Source: Actinomycetota bacterium
GTDB taxonomy: Bacteria > Actinomycetota > Thermoleophilia > Gaiellales > Gaiellaceae
Direction: 5' to 3'
Length of the DNA stretch: 64,000 nucleotides
NCBI GenBank assembly: GCA_013816245.1
Contig: JACDEU010000007.1
Span: forward strand, 6,430-70,429
Made by a program: the position numbers and the translations under genes. The notes beneath the pieces are model-generated. The model saw only the letters and a program-made list of their open reading frames with translations. It did no database searches and was not told where the DNA came from. Shown in pieces: positions 52,269 through 61,303 of this stretch. The first letter of the stretch is position 1. Every line of letters begins with the position of its first letter.

Positions 52269-52688
52269 ATGCACCTGGGCAAGGACGGGAAAGTCAAACT
52301 GATCAAGACGGTGCCTCTCTTCTCGAAGCTGTCGAAAAAGGGACTCGAGGAGGTGGCACAGATCGCCGACGAGCTCGACCTGCCCGAGGGCAAGGTGATG
52401 GCCATCGAGGGCGATCGCGGGCGCGAGTTCTTCGTCCTGCTCGAAGGCGAGGCGGACGTGACGAAGGGCGACCGCAGCATCAACACGATGAAGGAGGGCG
52501 ACTTCTTCGGCGAGATCGCTCTCGTGACCAAGATGCCCCGCACGGCAAGCGTCACCGCCACGACCCCGGTTCGCGTGCTCGTCATCACCGAGCGAGACTT
52601 CGGCGCACTGATCAAGCACTCGGATGAAGTCAGCCGATCCGTCGCCGAGGCGCTCGCAGAGCGCATCGCCCCCGAGCTACCGGTCTAG
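52269..52688 (+). CDS. Stand-alone cyclic-nucleotide-binding domain protein
   Basis: A 139-residue protein with one cNMP-binding beta-barrel: FSKLSKKGLEEVAQIADELDL, GREFFVLLEGEADV, MKEGDFFGEIALVTKMPRTASVTA. The phosphate-binding cassette FFGEIALVTKMPRTASV has the conserved Glu and Arg, so it should bind cAMP or cGMP. No HTH follows, so it is not a Crp-type regulator; it may act through a partner. Its end overlaps qcrB by 12 nt, tail to tail. Confidence 0.85.
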   Translation: MHLGKDGKVKLIKTVPLFSKLSKKGLEEVAQIADELDLPEGKVMAIEGDRGREFFVLLEGEADVTKGDRSINTMKEGDFFGEIALVTKMPRTASVTATTPVRVLVITERDFGALIKHSDEVSRSVAEALAERIAPELPV

Positions 52689-53999
52689 CCGCAACGGGTG
52701 GAGCTCGGTCTCCTTCAGTTCGGCGGCGACCCGCCGGGTGACGAAGAAGACCACGAGAGGGACGACGACCGACGCGACCCGGAAGAACCACACGAGCCCG
52801 ACGTAGGAGAAGTGGAAGTGCAGGGCCACCTGGTCCTGCGATCCGGCCAGGAAGACGACCGCGACCCAGGAGAAGAACGCCGAGATCGTCGCCGTGCGCC
52901 AGGGAACGTCACGCGGGCGGTCGAGCAATTCATGCCGAGCATGATCGCCGGTGATCCGGCGCTCGATCGCGGGCCACGAATACAGCAGGCCGAACACGAG
53001 CAGCGGGAAGAGCGCGCCACCGAAGAACGGATTCGGCACGAGCGTGTAGCCGAAGACGTGGATCTCGAGCGGGGGCATCAGGCGTAACGCGCCGATCAGC
53101 CACCCGATGTACCAGTCGGGCTGCGCGCCATTCGTCGCCGAGTAGGTGTGGTAAGGGCCGTACAGCCAGATCGGGTTGATCTGCACGAGGCCGCCGAGCA
53201 GCAGGAGCACACCTGCGACGGCAAGCAACAGGCTCGTCGATCGGAGCGCGTAGCTTGGCCAGAGGGTGCTGCCGACGACGTTCCGCTCCGTCCGGCCGGG
53301 CCCAGGGAACTGCGTGTGCTTCTGCCGCACGATGATTGCCAGGTGGATTGCGATCAGCGTCGCCATCACGATCGGGATCACGAACACGTGCGTGATGAAG
53401 AGCCGCGGTTCGAACACCTCCTTGCCGGGAAACTGGCCGCCCCAGACCAGTACCGCCAGCCACGCGCCGACGACCGGCAGCGACAGGAGCACGGAGTATC
53501 CGATCGCGAGCCCCATACCGGAGAGAAGGTCGTCCGGCAGCGAATAGCCCGCGTAACCCTCGAAGACCGCGAGCGCGAGCAGTGTCGTCCCGATCCAGAC
53601 ATTGAGGTCGCGCGGCTTGCGGGATGCGCCCGTGTAGAGGATCCGCAACAGGTGCAGCACGATCGCAGCGACGAACACGTTCGCCGCCCAATGGTGCGTC
53701 TGGCGGAGGAGCAGTCCACCCTTGGTCTCGAACGACAGGTCGAGCGTCGACTGGAACGCCTTCGTCATCTCGTGGCCGCGCAGCGGCGCGTAGTCGCCTT
53801 GATACGTCACGTGCGCGAGGCTCGGCTCGAAGAAGAGCGCTAGGTAGATGCCCGTCGCGACGAGAACGACGAAGGCGTACAGGGCGATCTCGCCGAGCAT
53901 GAACGTCCAGTGGTCCGGAAAGACGTACTGGAGCGTCTTCTTCAGGAGCGGGGCAGTCCCCAGCCGCTCGTCGAGGAACCGGACGGCACGCCGAATCAT
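52677..53999 (-). CDS. qcrB: Cytochrome b subunit of the bc1-type complex
   Basis: A 440-residue quinol:cytochrome c reductase subunit. Both haem-b ligand pairs are visible: HHWAANVFVAAIVLHLLR and ITHVFVIPIVMATLIAIHLA. The quinol-site PEWY motif is PDWY here (GAQPDWYIGW). About nine to ten membrane helices are expected. ATG 53999 lies 4 nt inside qcrA (ATGA). It is the last gene of the seven-gene operon. Confidence 0.93.
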   Translation of the reverse strand: MIRRAVRFLDERLGTAPLLKKTLQYVFPDHWTFMLGEIALYAFVVLVATGIYLALFFEPSLAHVTYQGDYAPLRGHEMTKAFQSTLDLSFETKGGLLLRQTHHWAANVFVAAIVLHLLRILYTGASRKPRDLNVWIGTTLLALAVFEGYAGYSLPDDLLSGMGLAIGYSVLLSLPVVGAWLAVLVWGGQFPGKEVFEPRLFITHVFVIPIVMATLIAIHLAIIVRQKHTQFPGPGRTERNVVGSTLWPSYALRSTSLLLAVAGVLLLLGGLVQINPIWLYGPYHTYSATNGAQPDWYIGWLIGALRLMPPLEIHVFGYTLVPNPFFGGALFPLLVFGLLYSWPAIERRITGDHARHELLDRPRDVPWRTATISAFFSWVAVVFLAGSQDQVALHFHFSYVGLVWFFRVASVVVPLVVFFVTRRVAAELKETELHPLRLDR

Positions 54000-54946
54000 T
54001 TCCGCACGCCCCACCAGCCCGGGCCCGGGCGCCCGGAGAAGTCCCCGTCGGCGACGAGCTGTCCGTCGCCGTTGATCGCGAGCGGTAGCTGCGGCAGCGC
54101 GCGGCCGGCGGGACCGAAGATCCGCTTGCCCCCCTCGGTCACGGAGAACGTCGAGTAGTGACACGGGCAGACGACCGCGGGACCGGGCGCGGTCGGCCCG
54201 TACGACGGATAGCGGTACTCCGAGACCGCGCAACCTGCGTGCGTGCAGATCTTCGAGTACCCAATCAAGCCTTCCGGCGCCCAGCCACGGCGGTCGTCAG
54301 GAAGGTCGAGCTCGTCGGGCCGTACACGGACGACGATCACCGGTGAGGCGATGTCCTCCTTGTCCGCGCCGGAGGGAAACGCGGTCACCAGCTCGCCGAC
54401 GACAATTCCCGCGGCGACGATGGGCTCGTCGAGCTCGGTCACGAGCAGGCGGCCCCGATTCCAGGGCGAGCGGCTGAGGACACGGTTCGCCTCCGGGCCG
54501 CACGAGAGCGCCGGCGTCAGCAGGGCGGCGCCCATGAGCCCGGCCGCTCCACCGCCGGCGAGCAGGAAGAAACGCTTACGCGACACGCCCTCCCCGCCCT
54601 CTGCGATCACCGCGACGACCTCGTCCTGCTCGAATGGATGCTCGAGCTCCGGCCGCTCCTTCACGCCCTCGATCTGCGGTACGACGCGCTTCCCAGCCAC
54701 GAGGCACGCCGCCGCAAGCAGGACGAACGCCAGGCCTAGGGTCGCCCCGAGGAACTGCGTGTCGGGATTCGCGAAGTAGAAGGCGATGAACGCAGCGGCC
54801 GCAGCCATCGCGCACAGCAAAAGGAGGAAGGTGAGGTTCTCCGCGCGACGGTCGGGCTCACGCACCGGCCGCCCTGGCGGCAGCGCGCGCGGGGGGCGCA
54901 GCTTGCCGAGCAGCAGCACGAGCGCAGCGATGAGCCAGCGCTTCAC
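53996..54946 (-). CDS. qcrA: Rieske iron-sulfur subunit of the bc1-type complex
   Basis: A 316-residue protein with N-terminal membrane helices of the actinobacterial type (about 1-15, 40-60, 68-88 and a helix after SRKRFFLLAGGGAAGLMGAALL). The Rieske cluster motifs are CTHAGCAVSEY and CPCHYSTF, with two Cys and two His as ligands. It transfers electrons from quinol to cytochrome c. GTG 54946 overlaps the qcrC stop (GTGA). Confidence 0.93.
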   Translation of the reverse strand: MKRWLIAALVLLLGKLRPPRALPPGRPVREPDRRAENLTFLLLLCAMAAAAAFIAFYFANPDTQFLGATLGLAFVLLAAACLVAGKRVVPQIEGVKERPELEHPFEQDEVVAVIAEGGEGVSRKRFFLLAGGGAAGLMGAALLTPALSCGPEANRVLSRSPWNRGRLLVTELDEPIVAAGIVVGELVTAFPSGADKEDIASPVIVVRVRPDELDLPDDRRGWAPEGLIGYSKICTHAGCAVSEYRYPSYGPTAPGPAVVCPCHYSTFSVTEGGKRIFGPAGRALPQLPLAINGDGQLVADGDFSGRPGPGWWGVRK

Positions 54947-55596
54947 GGCGCCTCGTTTCGGCCCAGCATTCGAATCACGAGGAGGAGCGCAAGCAGGCCG
55001 ATCAGCCAGGCGACCATGCCCTCCGGCACTGGACCGACGTCGAAGAGCGCCCAGCCGCCCGGATTCTGGGGATGCTTCGCGTACTGGACGTAGCGCGCGA
55101 TCGCCGCGAGCTCCCTGTCGTTGAGCTGGGTCTCGCTGAAACGCGGCATCACGTACGGCCCAATTCGCGCGGCCTCGACGACCTGCCTCGGCGTCGCCTC
55201 GAGCAGTGTGGGCACGAACGCACCTGACATGACGCCGCCGCGACCCGCGATCTGGTGGCACGCGGCGCAGCTGTTCGTGAAGAGACGCTGACCTTCCCCG
55301 AGATTCAGGCGCCCGCCCACGACGTCGACCTGCGGAATCTCCGGGCCTCCGAGCGAGCCGATGTAGGCGACGAGGTCGTCGATCGACTGCCGGTCGTACG
55401 CAGGCTCTGTGCGGTCCGGCTGCGAGTGCGGATCGTCGAGCGGCATCCGCCCCGTCGTCAGATAGAAGTCTGCAGACGCGGCACCGACGCCGTGCAACGT
55501 GGGTGCCGTGCCCTGAATGCCACGCGCATCGAAGCCGTGACACGACTGGCAGCCGGTCAGGTAGAGGTCGCGTCCTCGCTGCGGGTTGCCGCTCAC
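54943..55596 (-). CDS. qcrC: Dihaem cytochrome c subunit of the bc1-type complex
   Basis: A 217-residue protein with two CxxCH haem sites: CQSCHG near residue 16 and CAACHQ near residue 110, each with a later Met (GRMPLDD; VMPRF), and a C-terminal membrane helix (MVAWLIGLLALLLVIRML). GTG 55596 overlaps the ctaG stop. The first haem domain begins directly at the start codon, with no signal peptide or N-terminal helix, which is odd for a protein that must be haem-loaded outside the membrane. Confidence 0.88.
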   Translation of the reverse strand: MSGNPQRGRDLYLTGCQSCHGFDARGIQGTAPTLHGVGAASADFYLTTGRMPLDDPHSQPDRTEPAYDRQSIDDLVAYIGSLGGPEIPQVDVVGGRLNLGEGQRLFTNSCAACHQIAGRGGVMSGAFVPTLLEATPRQVVEAARIGPYVMPRFSETQLNDRELAAIARYVQYAKHPQNPGGWALFDVGPVPEGMVAWLIGLLALLLVIRMLGRNEAP

Positions 55597-56204
55597 CGCC
55601 CGTACGCCTCCCGGGCGACGGCGCGACGTTCCTCCGCCCGCAACCAGTCCCACGCCGTCCACACGAGTGCCGCGGCCATCGAGAGCGAGCCGAGCAGCCA
55701 CATCAGCGCGCCCGCTCGATGCTGATCTCCAACGGACGAGTAGTGCGAGTAGAGCGGGCGATCGAGCGTGAGCAGCACAACGCCGATCACCGCCTGCACG
55801 GGCATCGCCGCCAGCACGTAGGGCACAGCGCCGCGCCACCGGCGTCCCAGCACCGGCCACCAGAACCACACTGCCGTGGAAAGATAGAGAACGTGCTCCA
55901 GGACATGCGCCGACTGGTGCTCGAGTGCGTAGTCGTAGTAGCCGGTGAAATGCGTTGCGAGCAGCACCGCGCTCCAGGCAATCCACGCGAACAACGGATT
56001 TCCGATCCGGACGAGCGCGCGCGCGACTCGCCGGGGCAGCGCACGCAAGACCGTTCCGCTACCGAGCACGAGGAGGGGACTCGCGACCATCGTCAGCGCG
56101 ACGTGCTGGAGCATGTGCGCGGTGAGCGTCTCGTCGGCCGCCGGATCCGTCCACGGGCCGAGAGTGGCGATGATCACGAGCGCACCGAGAATCAGCGGGA
56201 TCAC
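55593..56204 (-). CDS. ctaG: CtaG-like cytochrome oxidase assembly membrane protein
   Basis: A 203-residue polytopic protein starting at GTG 56204 (GTGA overlap). The ADETLTAHMLQHVALTMVASPLLVLG segment with its histidines, HQSAHVLEHVLYLSTAVWFWWPVLG and YSHYSSVGDQHRAGALMW are the CtaG/caa3-assembly motifs thought to handle copper. It is shorter than usual members (about 270-300), with fewer helices, mostly from the N-terminus. Confidence 0.87.
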   Translation of the reverse strand: MIPLILGALVIIATLGPWTDPAADETLTAHMLQHVALTMVASPLLVLGSGTVLRALPRRVARALVRIGNPLFAWIAWSAVLLATHFTGYYDYALEHQSAHVLEHVLYLSTAVWFWWPVLGRRWRGAVPYVLAAMPVQAVIGVVLLTLDRPLYSHYSSVGDQHRAGALMWLLGSLSMAAALVWTAWDWLRAEERRAVAREAYGR

Positions 56205-56542
56205 CGCACTCTCCGTTCTGCCCGCAACTCCCGCGCGAGCCAGACGAGCCCAGCGACGAGTGCGCCGCCGCCGATGAGCAGCAGCCACTCGCCGACCAGG
56301 GCGCTGAGCAGAAGCATTGCGATCGCGAGCGCGACGAGGCCGCTCGCCAGGCTCAGGTCCGGCGCACGGCGCACAGCACGTGGAAACGGACGAAGCAACG
56401 CGTAGAGACCCACACACCAGGCGACGCTGGCAGCGGCGGTGAAGATCGCGGGCGGAACATGGTCGGACGACCACACCCAGAGCACGGCCGCGAGCACGGT
56501 GAGGAGCGCCGCCCAGGCCACGAAAGGAAGTGCGACCTTCAC
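56201..56542 (-). CDS. Small membrane protein of the oxidase operon (subunit IV-like position)
   Basis: A 113-residue protein with four hydrophobic segments (LPFVAWAALLTVLAAVLW, IFTAAASVAWCVGLYALL, LASGLVALAIAMLLLSAL, LLLIGGGALVAGLVWLA). The family is unknown to me. It is translated from GTG 56542 overlapping the ctaD stop and leads into ctaG. No subunit III gene is in the operon, so this gene may supply a small structural subunit. Confidence 0.7.
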   Translation of the reverse strand: MKVALPFVAWAALLTVLAAVLWVWSSDHVPPAIFTAAASVAWCVGLYALLRPFPRAVRRAPDLSLASGLVALAIAMLLLSALVGEWLLLIGGGALVAGLVWLARELRAERRVR

Positions 56543-58131
56543 GACTCTCCCAGCCGCCGGTCGTAGAGCGGCGAGTACGACCGAACGGGCGGAAGCGAGT
56601 CGAAGTTGTGCGGGGGCGGAGGCGAAGTGGTCCACCACTCGAGCGTGTGTCCCTGCCACGGGTCGTTGCCTGCGGGGACCGGCTTCCGGCTCGAAACCCG
56701 GAGATTCCAGAGGAAGACGAGCGTGCCGAGCGCGATCGTGAACGCCCCGATCGTCGAGAGCATGTTCATCAGCGAGAGATCGTGGATGTTCTCGTAGTCG
56801 GCGACACGCCGCGGCATGCCCTCGTAGCCCGAGACGAGCATCGGGAAGAAGGTCAGGTTTGCGCCGAGGAAGTAGAGGACGAACTGCAGCTTCCCGAGCC
56901 GTTCGCGCAGCATCCGTCCCGTCACCTTCGGGTACCAGTAGTAGACGGCCGCGAAGAAACCGAAGAGGCTCCCCGCGAAGATCGTGTAGTGGAAGTGCCC
57001 GACGACGAAGTACGTGTCGTGCACGTGGTAGTCGAGCGGCGGGGAGGCGACGATGATCCCCGTCAGGCCGCCGATCAGGAACAGCACGATGAAGCCGACG
57101 GCGAACAACATCGCGCTCGACAGCAGGATCGACCCACCGATCATCGTCCCGATCAGGTCGAAGTACTCCACACCCGCAGGAACGAGCAGGATCGTCGACG
57201 TCAGCGCGAAGTACTGATTCGTGACCCGGCCCGTCGCGAACATGTGGTGTGCCCACACCGACATGGAGAGCGCCGCGAAGACGAGCAGCGACAGCACGAG
57301 TGCGTGGTAGCCGAAGAAGCGCCGACGCGAGAACACCGCGACCACCTCGGCGACCGCGCCGATGAACGGGAAAAAGATCACGTAGACGACGGGGTGCCCG
57401 TAGAACCAGAAGAGATGCTGGTAGAGGACTGGACCGCTCGCGCCCTCATACACGCCGCTGAAGTGGCGATCGACGAAGAGAAGAGACAGCGCGACAATCA
57501 GCGCCGGGAACGACGTGATCACGAGCAAGCACGTGGCAACCATCGACCACGTGAAGACCGGAAGCCGCAGCATCGTCATCCCCGGCGCGCGAAACCGGAC
57601 GATCGTCGTCAGCACGGAGATCGCAAGCAGCAGCACGCCGGCAGTGGCGAGCAAACCGCCGAAGATCCAGAGATCCATCCCGTACCCGGGCGAGCGGTCG
57701 ATGTCGGAGAGCGGCGCAAAGGCGGTCCAGCCCGCCTTGGCGGCGCCGTGGTCGGTGAGGAAGCCGGAGAACATGGTCACGCCTCCGAGCGGGATCAACC
57801 AGTCGCCGATCAAGGCGAGGCGAGGCCACGCGATGTCGGATGCGCCGATCTGCAGCGGCACGAAGTACATGCCGAGCGCCAGCGCGAGTGGCGCCATCAC
57901 GAGGAAGAACATCCCCGAACCGTGCATCGTGAAGAGCTCGTTGTAGGTGTTCTCCGAGACGACCTGCAGACCGGGCCGCGCGAGCTCGGTGCGCATCACC
58001 AGCGCGAAAGCTCCGCTCAGGAGGAAGAAGCCGAACGCATAGGTGGCGACGCGAACGCCGATCCGCTTGTGGTCGGTCGACCCGACCCAGCCGATCAGGG
58101 AGGCTCGGCGGGGTACGACCAGCACGCTCAA
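56539..58131 (-). CDS. ctaD: Haem-copper oxidase subunit I
   Basis: A 530-residue catalytic subunit with 12 expected helices. The haem-a ligand is in LFTMHGSGMFF, the CuB His-Tyr pair in FWFYGHPVVYV, two CuB histidines in VWAHHMF and the haem a/a3 pair in VVGHFHYTIF. The canonical GHPEVY glutamate, which gates the D proton channel in A1 oxidases, is valine here, and the Asn residues of the lower channel are also replaced. TTG 58131 (TTGA overlap) or GTG 58125 starts the gene. Confidence 0.92.
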   Translation of the reverse strand: MSVLVVPRRASLIGWVGSTDHKRIGVRVATYAFGFFLLSGAFALVMRTELARPGLQVVSENTYNELFTMHGSGMFFLVMAPLALALGMYFVPLQIGASDIAWPRLALIGDWLIPLGGVTMFSGFLTDHGAAKAGWTAFAPLSDIDRSPGYGMDLWIFGGLLATAGVLLLAISVLTTIVRFRAPGMTMLRLPVFTWSMVATCLLVITSFPALIVALSLLFVDRHFSGVYEGASGPVLYQHLFWFYGHPVVYVIFFPFIGAVAEVVAVFSRRRFFGYHALVLSLLVFAALSMSVWAHHMFATGRVTNQYFALTSTILLVPAGVEYFDLIGTMIGGSILLSSAMLFAVGFIVLFLIGGLTGIIVASPPLDYHVHDTYFVVGHFHYTIFAGSLFGFFAAVYYWYPKVTGRMLRERLGKLQFVLYFLGANLTFFPMLVSGYEGMPRRVADYENIHDLSLMNMLSTIGAFTIALGTLVFLWNLRVSSRKPVPAGNDPWQGHTLEWWTTSPPPPHNFDSLPPVRSYSPLYDRRLGES

Positions 58132-58760
58132 GACTTCACCCAACGTTGGAACGCGTCCCTGGGCACGACGCGGACGTAGAAGTCCATGTTCGTGTGCCTC
58201 AACCCGCAGAACTCGGCGCACCGGCCGATGTACGTTCCAACACGGTCGAATCTCAGGTCGAATTTCGTGTGCCGCTTCGGAAACTCATCACGCTTGAACC
58301 TCGCCGCCGGAACCCAGAAGGAGTGGATGACGTCACGCGAGATACCGTCGAAGCGCACGACAGTGCCGACCGGGAGCACCATCGTCGGCACATGCTCGGT
58401 CGTCCCGAGCACGGTCTTGCCGTAGTCCGGATAACCGAAGCGCCACTGCCACTGAAACGCGACGATGTCGACCCGCACCCCGCCGTTCGCTGCGACGGCG
58501 TCGGTCTTGTCCTCGGTCCGGAACGTCAGGGTCACGAGCGTGATCGCAATCGCGGTGAGGACGAGCGCATAGATCGACTCGGCGACGGTGTGCTTGTCCT
58601 TGCCCCGCGGGTACTCGTTCCCGCGGCGCCTGTAGCGCACGAGCGCGAACAGCACTAGCCCGAAGACGATCCCCGCGACGACGACCGTCAGCCACTGGTA
58701 GACGGAGAAGAGGTCGGTGAACTGGCTGCGCGTGTCGGCAATCGCCAGGGCCCCGGCCAC
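58128..58760 (-). CDS. ctaC: Cytochrome c oxidase subunit II
   Basis: A 210-residue protein with two N-terminal membrane helices (LTVVVAGIVFGLVLFALV and ESIYALVLTAIAITLVTL) and a cupredoxin domain. The CuA ligands are in HSFWVP and CAEFCGLRHTNM. AFQWQWRFGY is the conserved aromatic patch for electron entry. No fused cytochrome c domain is present. It is the first gene of the seven-gene operon; the stop of modC lies 28 nt upstream, so the two operons may be linked. Confidence 0.93.
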   Translation of the reverse strand: MAGALAIADTRSQFTDLFSVYQWLTVVVAGIVFGLVLFALVRYRRRGNEYPRGKDKHTVAESIYALVLTAIAITLVTLTFRTEDKTDAVAANGGVRVDIVAFQWQWRFGYPDYGKTVLGTTEHVPTMVLPVGTVVRFDGISRDVIHSFWVPAARFKRDEFPKRHTKFDLRFDRVGTYIGRCAEFCGLRHTNMDFYVRVVPRDAFQRWVKS

Positions 58761-58788
58761 GCAGGGGGTCTACCCCGTCGTGGAAGCT

Positions 58789-59817
58789 CTAATCGGCCGG
58801 GAGCAGCCGAGCCTGGGTCGCCTTGAAGCTGGCGACGACTTGCTCGCCCGGACGGAGCTCCAGCCGCTCCGCCGAGGCTGCCGTGATCTCCGCGGTCAGG
58901 AACGGGAGACGCACGCGCATACGGTTTCCAACCTGTACAAGCGACACGATCTCGCCACGAAGGTGGTTGAGCGCCGAGTCGTCGGGCGCCGTTCGAGCGA
59001 GCGAGACGTCCCAGGGATAGAGGACGAGGGCAGCCCGGCCGCGCGCTTCGTCCGTGGAGACCACGACGTGACCATCCTCGAGCCGGAGGCTCGTCAGGCC
59101 GTTCGGACCCGCCTCGGCGACGCCCAGCAGGACGTTCGCTCCGGCGAACTCGGCCACGAACGGATCCGCGGGCGAGCCGAGGAGCTCGGCGGGCGTGCCC
59201 ACCTGGCGGAGCTTGCCGTCAACGAGGACACCGACTCGATCCGCCAAGGCGGCGGCGTCCTCGAAGTCGTGCGTGACGAGAAGAGCGGGCAGCTCGAGCT
59301 CACGGAGAAGATCGTGGAGCTCGGCGCGCACCCTGCCGCGGGTATGAGGATCTAGAGCAGCCATCGGCTCGTCGAGCAAGAGCACGCGTGGGTCCCGCGC
59401 AAGCGCTCGGGCGAGGGCGACTCGCTGCCGTTCCCCACCGGAGAGCTCCGTCGGCTTCGCGTGTGCGAGGTGCTCGATCCGCAGGCGCCACAGAAGCCGA
59501 TCGGCCCGGCCGCCGCCGAAGGTCACGTTCTGCTCGACGTTCAAGTGCGGGAAAAGCGCGTACTCCTGGAACACGAAGCCGACCGAGCGTTCTTCAGGCC
59601 GCTTGTCGATCCGCCGCTCCGAGTCGAACCAGACATCGCCCGCGCAGGTGACCGATCCGCGCGCGGGATGCGCGAGACCTGCAACCGCCCGCAGCACCGA
59701 CGTCTTCCCGGATCCGGACGGGCCGACGAGCGCGACCGTCTCGCGGCCGACGTCGAGCGCTAGCTCGAGGTCGAAGTCGCGAAGCGGGAGCGAAAGATCG
59801 AACTGAAGCGAAGCCAT
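58789..59817 (-). CDS. modC: Molybdate ABC transporter ATP-binding protein
   Basis: A 342-residue ATPase: Walker A GPSGSGKTS near residue 33, Q-loop in FVFQEYALFPHL, signature LSGGERQRVALARAL, Walker B VLLLDEPMAALD and switch His in LLVTHDFEDA. The C-terminal about 90 residues are a TOBE/MOP-like domain. It powers molybdate uptake with ModA and ModB. Its ATG lies 58 nt inside modB. Confidence 0.92.
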   Translation of the reverse strand: MASLQFDLSLPLRDFDLELALDVGRETVALVGPSGSGKTSVLRAVAGLAHPARGSVTCAGDVWFDSERRIDKRPEERSVGFVFQEYALFPHLNVEQNVTFGGGRADRLLWRLRIEHLAHAKPTELSGGERQRVALARALARDPRVLLLDEPMAALDPHTRGRVRAELHDLLRELELPALLVTHDFEDAAALADRVGVLVDGKLRQVGTPAELLGSPADPFVAEFAGANVLLGVAEAGPNGLTSLRLEDGHVVVSTDEARGRAALVLYPWDVSLARTAPDDSALNHLRGEIVSLVQVGNRMRVRLPFLTAEITAASAERLELRPGEQVVASFKATQARLLPAD

Positions 59818-60581
59818 CCGTATAGCTTCAGGGTCACGAGCAAGAGCGCGCCGACGATGACGAAGAGTGCGCTGATCGCGAGCGCCGTGTCGAAGTCCGC
59901 TTCGAACTGCGCGTAGACCGCGAGCGGCAGCGTCTGTGTCACCTCCTGCAGGCTGCCGGCGAAGATCAGCGTCGCCCCGAACTCGCCGAGCCCGCGGGCG
60001 AGCGCGAGCGCGGAGGCGGCACCGAGGCCGCCCGCAGCGAGCGGCAGAGCAACGCGGGCGAAAACGCGCGCCGGGCTTGCGCCGAGCGTACGAGCCGCAT
60101 CGACGAGTGTGCTGTCGACCGCTTCGAACGCCGCGATCGCGCCCCGGAAGTAGAACGGGCTCTCGACGAACGCAACGGCGAGGACGACGGCCGCCTGGGT
60201 GAACGGGATCTGCACGCCGAGGGCATCGAGCTCACCGCCGAGTAGACCGTTGCGGCCGAACGCGGCGAAGAGCGCAATCCCCGCAACGGCCGGTGGCAGG
60301 ACGAGCGGTAGCTCGATCAGCGTCAACACCGCGCCGCGACCCCGGAACCGGTGACGCGCTAGCAGATACGCCGCGGGCGTCCCGATCAGCAGCACGGCTG
60401 CGTGCGCGATTGCACTCGTCTTGAGACTTACGAGCAGCGCGTCACGTGTGACATCGCGCCCGAGCGCGTCGATCAGGTCACCGGGAGGGACCCGAAGGAA
60501 GATCGCCGCGACGGGAAGGAGCAGAAACGCCAGCGAGATCGCCGTCGCGACGGCGAGCAGCGCCGCAAAGACCCTCCTCAC
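59760..60581 (-). CDS. modB: Molybdate ABC transporter permease
   Basis: A 273-residue permease with about six helices. The EAA loop is FEAVDSTLVDAARTLGASPARVF and the GLGEFGATLIFAG motif is typical of ModB/CysT. GTG 60581 overlaps the modA stop (GTGA). The C-terminus, from SSIFRSRFATSTSS, is encoded within modC and may be a read-on tail. Confidence 0.92.
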   Translation of the reverse strand: MRRVFAALLAVATAISLAFLLLPVAAIFLRVPPGDLIDALGRDVTRDALLVSLKTSAIAHAAVLLIGTPAAYLLARHRFRGRGAVLTLIELPLVLPPAVAGIALFAAFGRNGLLGGELDALGVQIPFTQAAVVLAVAFVESPFYFRGAIAAFEAVDSTLVDAARTLGASPARVFARVALPLAAGGLGAASALALARGLGEFGATLIFAGSLQEVTQTLPLAVYAQFEADFDTALAISALFVIVGALLLVTLKLYGWLRFSSIFRSRFATSTSS

Positions 60582-61303
60582 GGCTTCTTCGGAAGCCCGA
60601 AGCCCGCTTTCGAAAGCAGCTGGCGCCCGAGCTTTGACGTGACCCTCTTGACAAACGCCTTCGCCGCCACAACATTGGCACTCGCCTTCACGACTGCAAG
60701 CTCGTAGCGAATCGGGGGCTGCGCCCATTGGGGAAGCGCGATCGATCGCGTCCGCGACGCGACCGGCTTGGCATCGGTCAAGTAGACAAATCCCGCGTCG
60801 GCCTCGCCAAGTGCGACCTTGGTGACGATCCCCTTGACGTCGGTCTCCTGGCTGACGACGTTCTTGATCACGTCCGTGGTGATTCCGAGTGCGTCCAGGA
60901 TCTGGCGGGTGTATGAGCCGATCGGAACGGTGCGATCCCCGATCACCAGCTTGATTCCTTCACGCCGCAGGTCGTAGACGCTCGTGATGTGCGCCGGGTT
61001 CGAGCGGGGCAGGAGCACGATCAACTTGTTCGTGGCGAAGACGACGGGCTTCTGGACGAAACCGTCGCGATACAACAGCTGCGTGTACTTGGGGCTCGCC
61101 GCTGCGTACACGTCGGCCGGGGCGCCCTGTCGGATCTGGAGCGCGAGCTGGTCGGATCCGGCGAAGCTGTAGCGCGGGCTCGGAGCAATGCGCGGAAAAA
61201 CCTCGGTGAGCGAGGCCGCGGCCAGCACCGTGATCGGCGTACCGCCGGAGACCGATGCCGGCAGCGCGAGCGCAAGGAGTGCGACTACGAGTGCGCGCTT
61301 CAT
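60578..61303 (-). CDS. modA: Molybdate-binding periplasmic/extracytoplasmic protein
   Basis: A 241-residue exported protein with signal segment MKRALVVALLALALPASVSG. LAAASLTEVFPRI and SFAGSDQLALQIRQGAPADV are the oxyanion-binding motifs of ModA, with serines that ligate molybdate. No lipobox cysteine is seen. It delivers molybdate to ModBC. It begins with an ATGA overlap with the regulator gene. Confidence 0.92.
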   Translation of the reverse strand: MKRALVVALLALALPASVSGGTPITVLAAASLTEVFPRIAPSPRYSFAGSDQLALQIRQGAPADVYAAASPKYTQLLYRDGFVQKPVVFATNKLIVLLPRSNPAHITSVYDLRREGIKLVIGDRTVPIGSYTRQILDALGITTDVIKNVVSQETDVKGIVTKVALGEADAGFVYLTDAKPVASRTRSIALPQWAQPPIRYELAVVKASANVVAAKAFVKRVTSKLGRQLLSKAGFGLPKKP

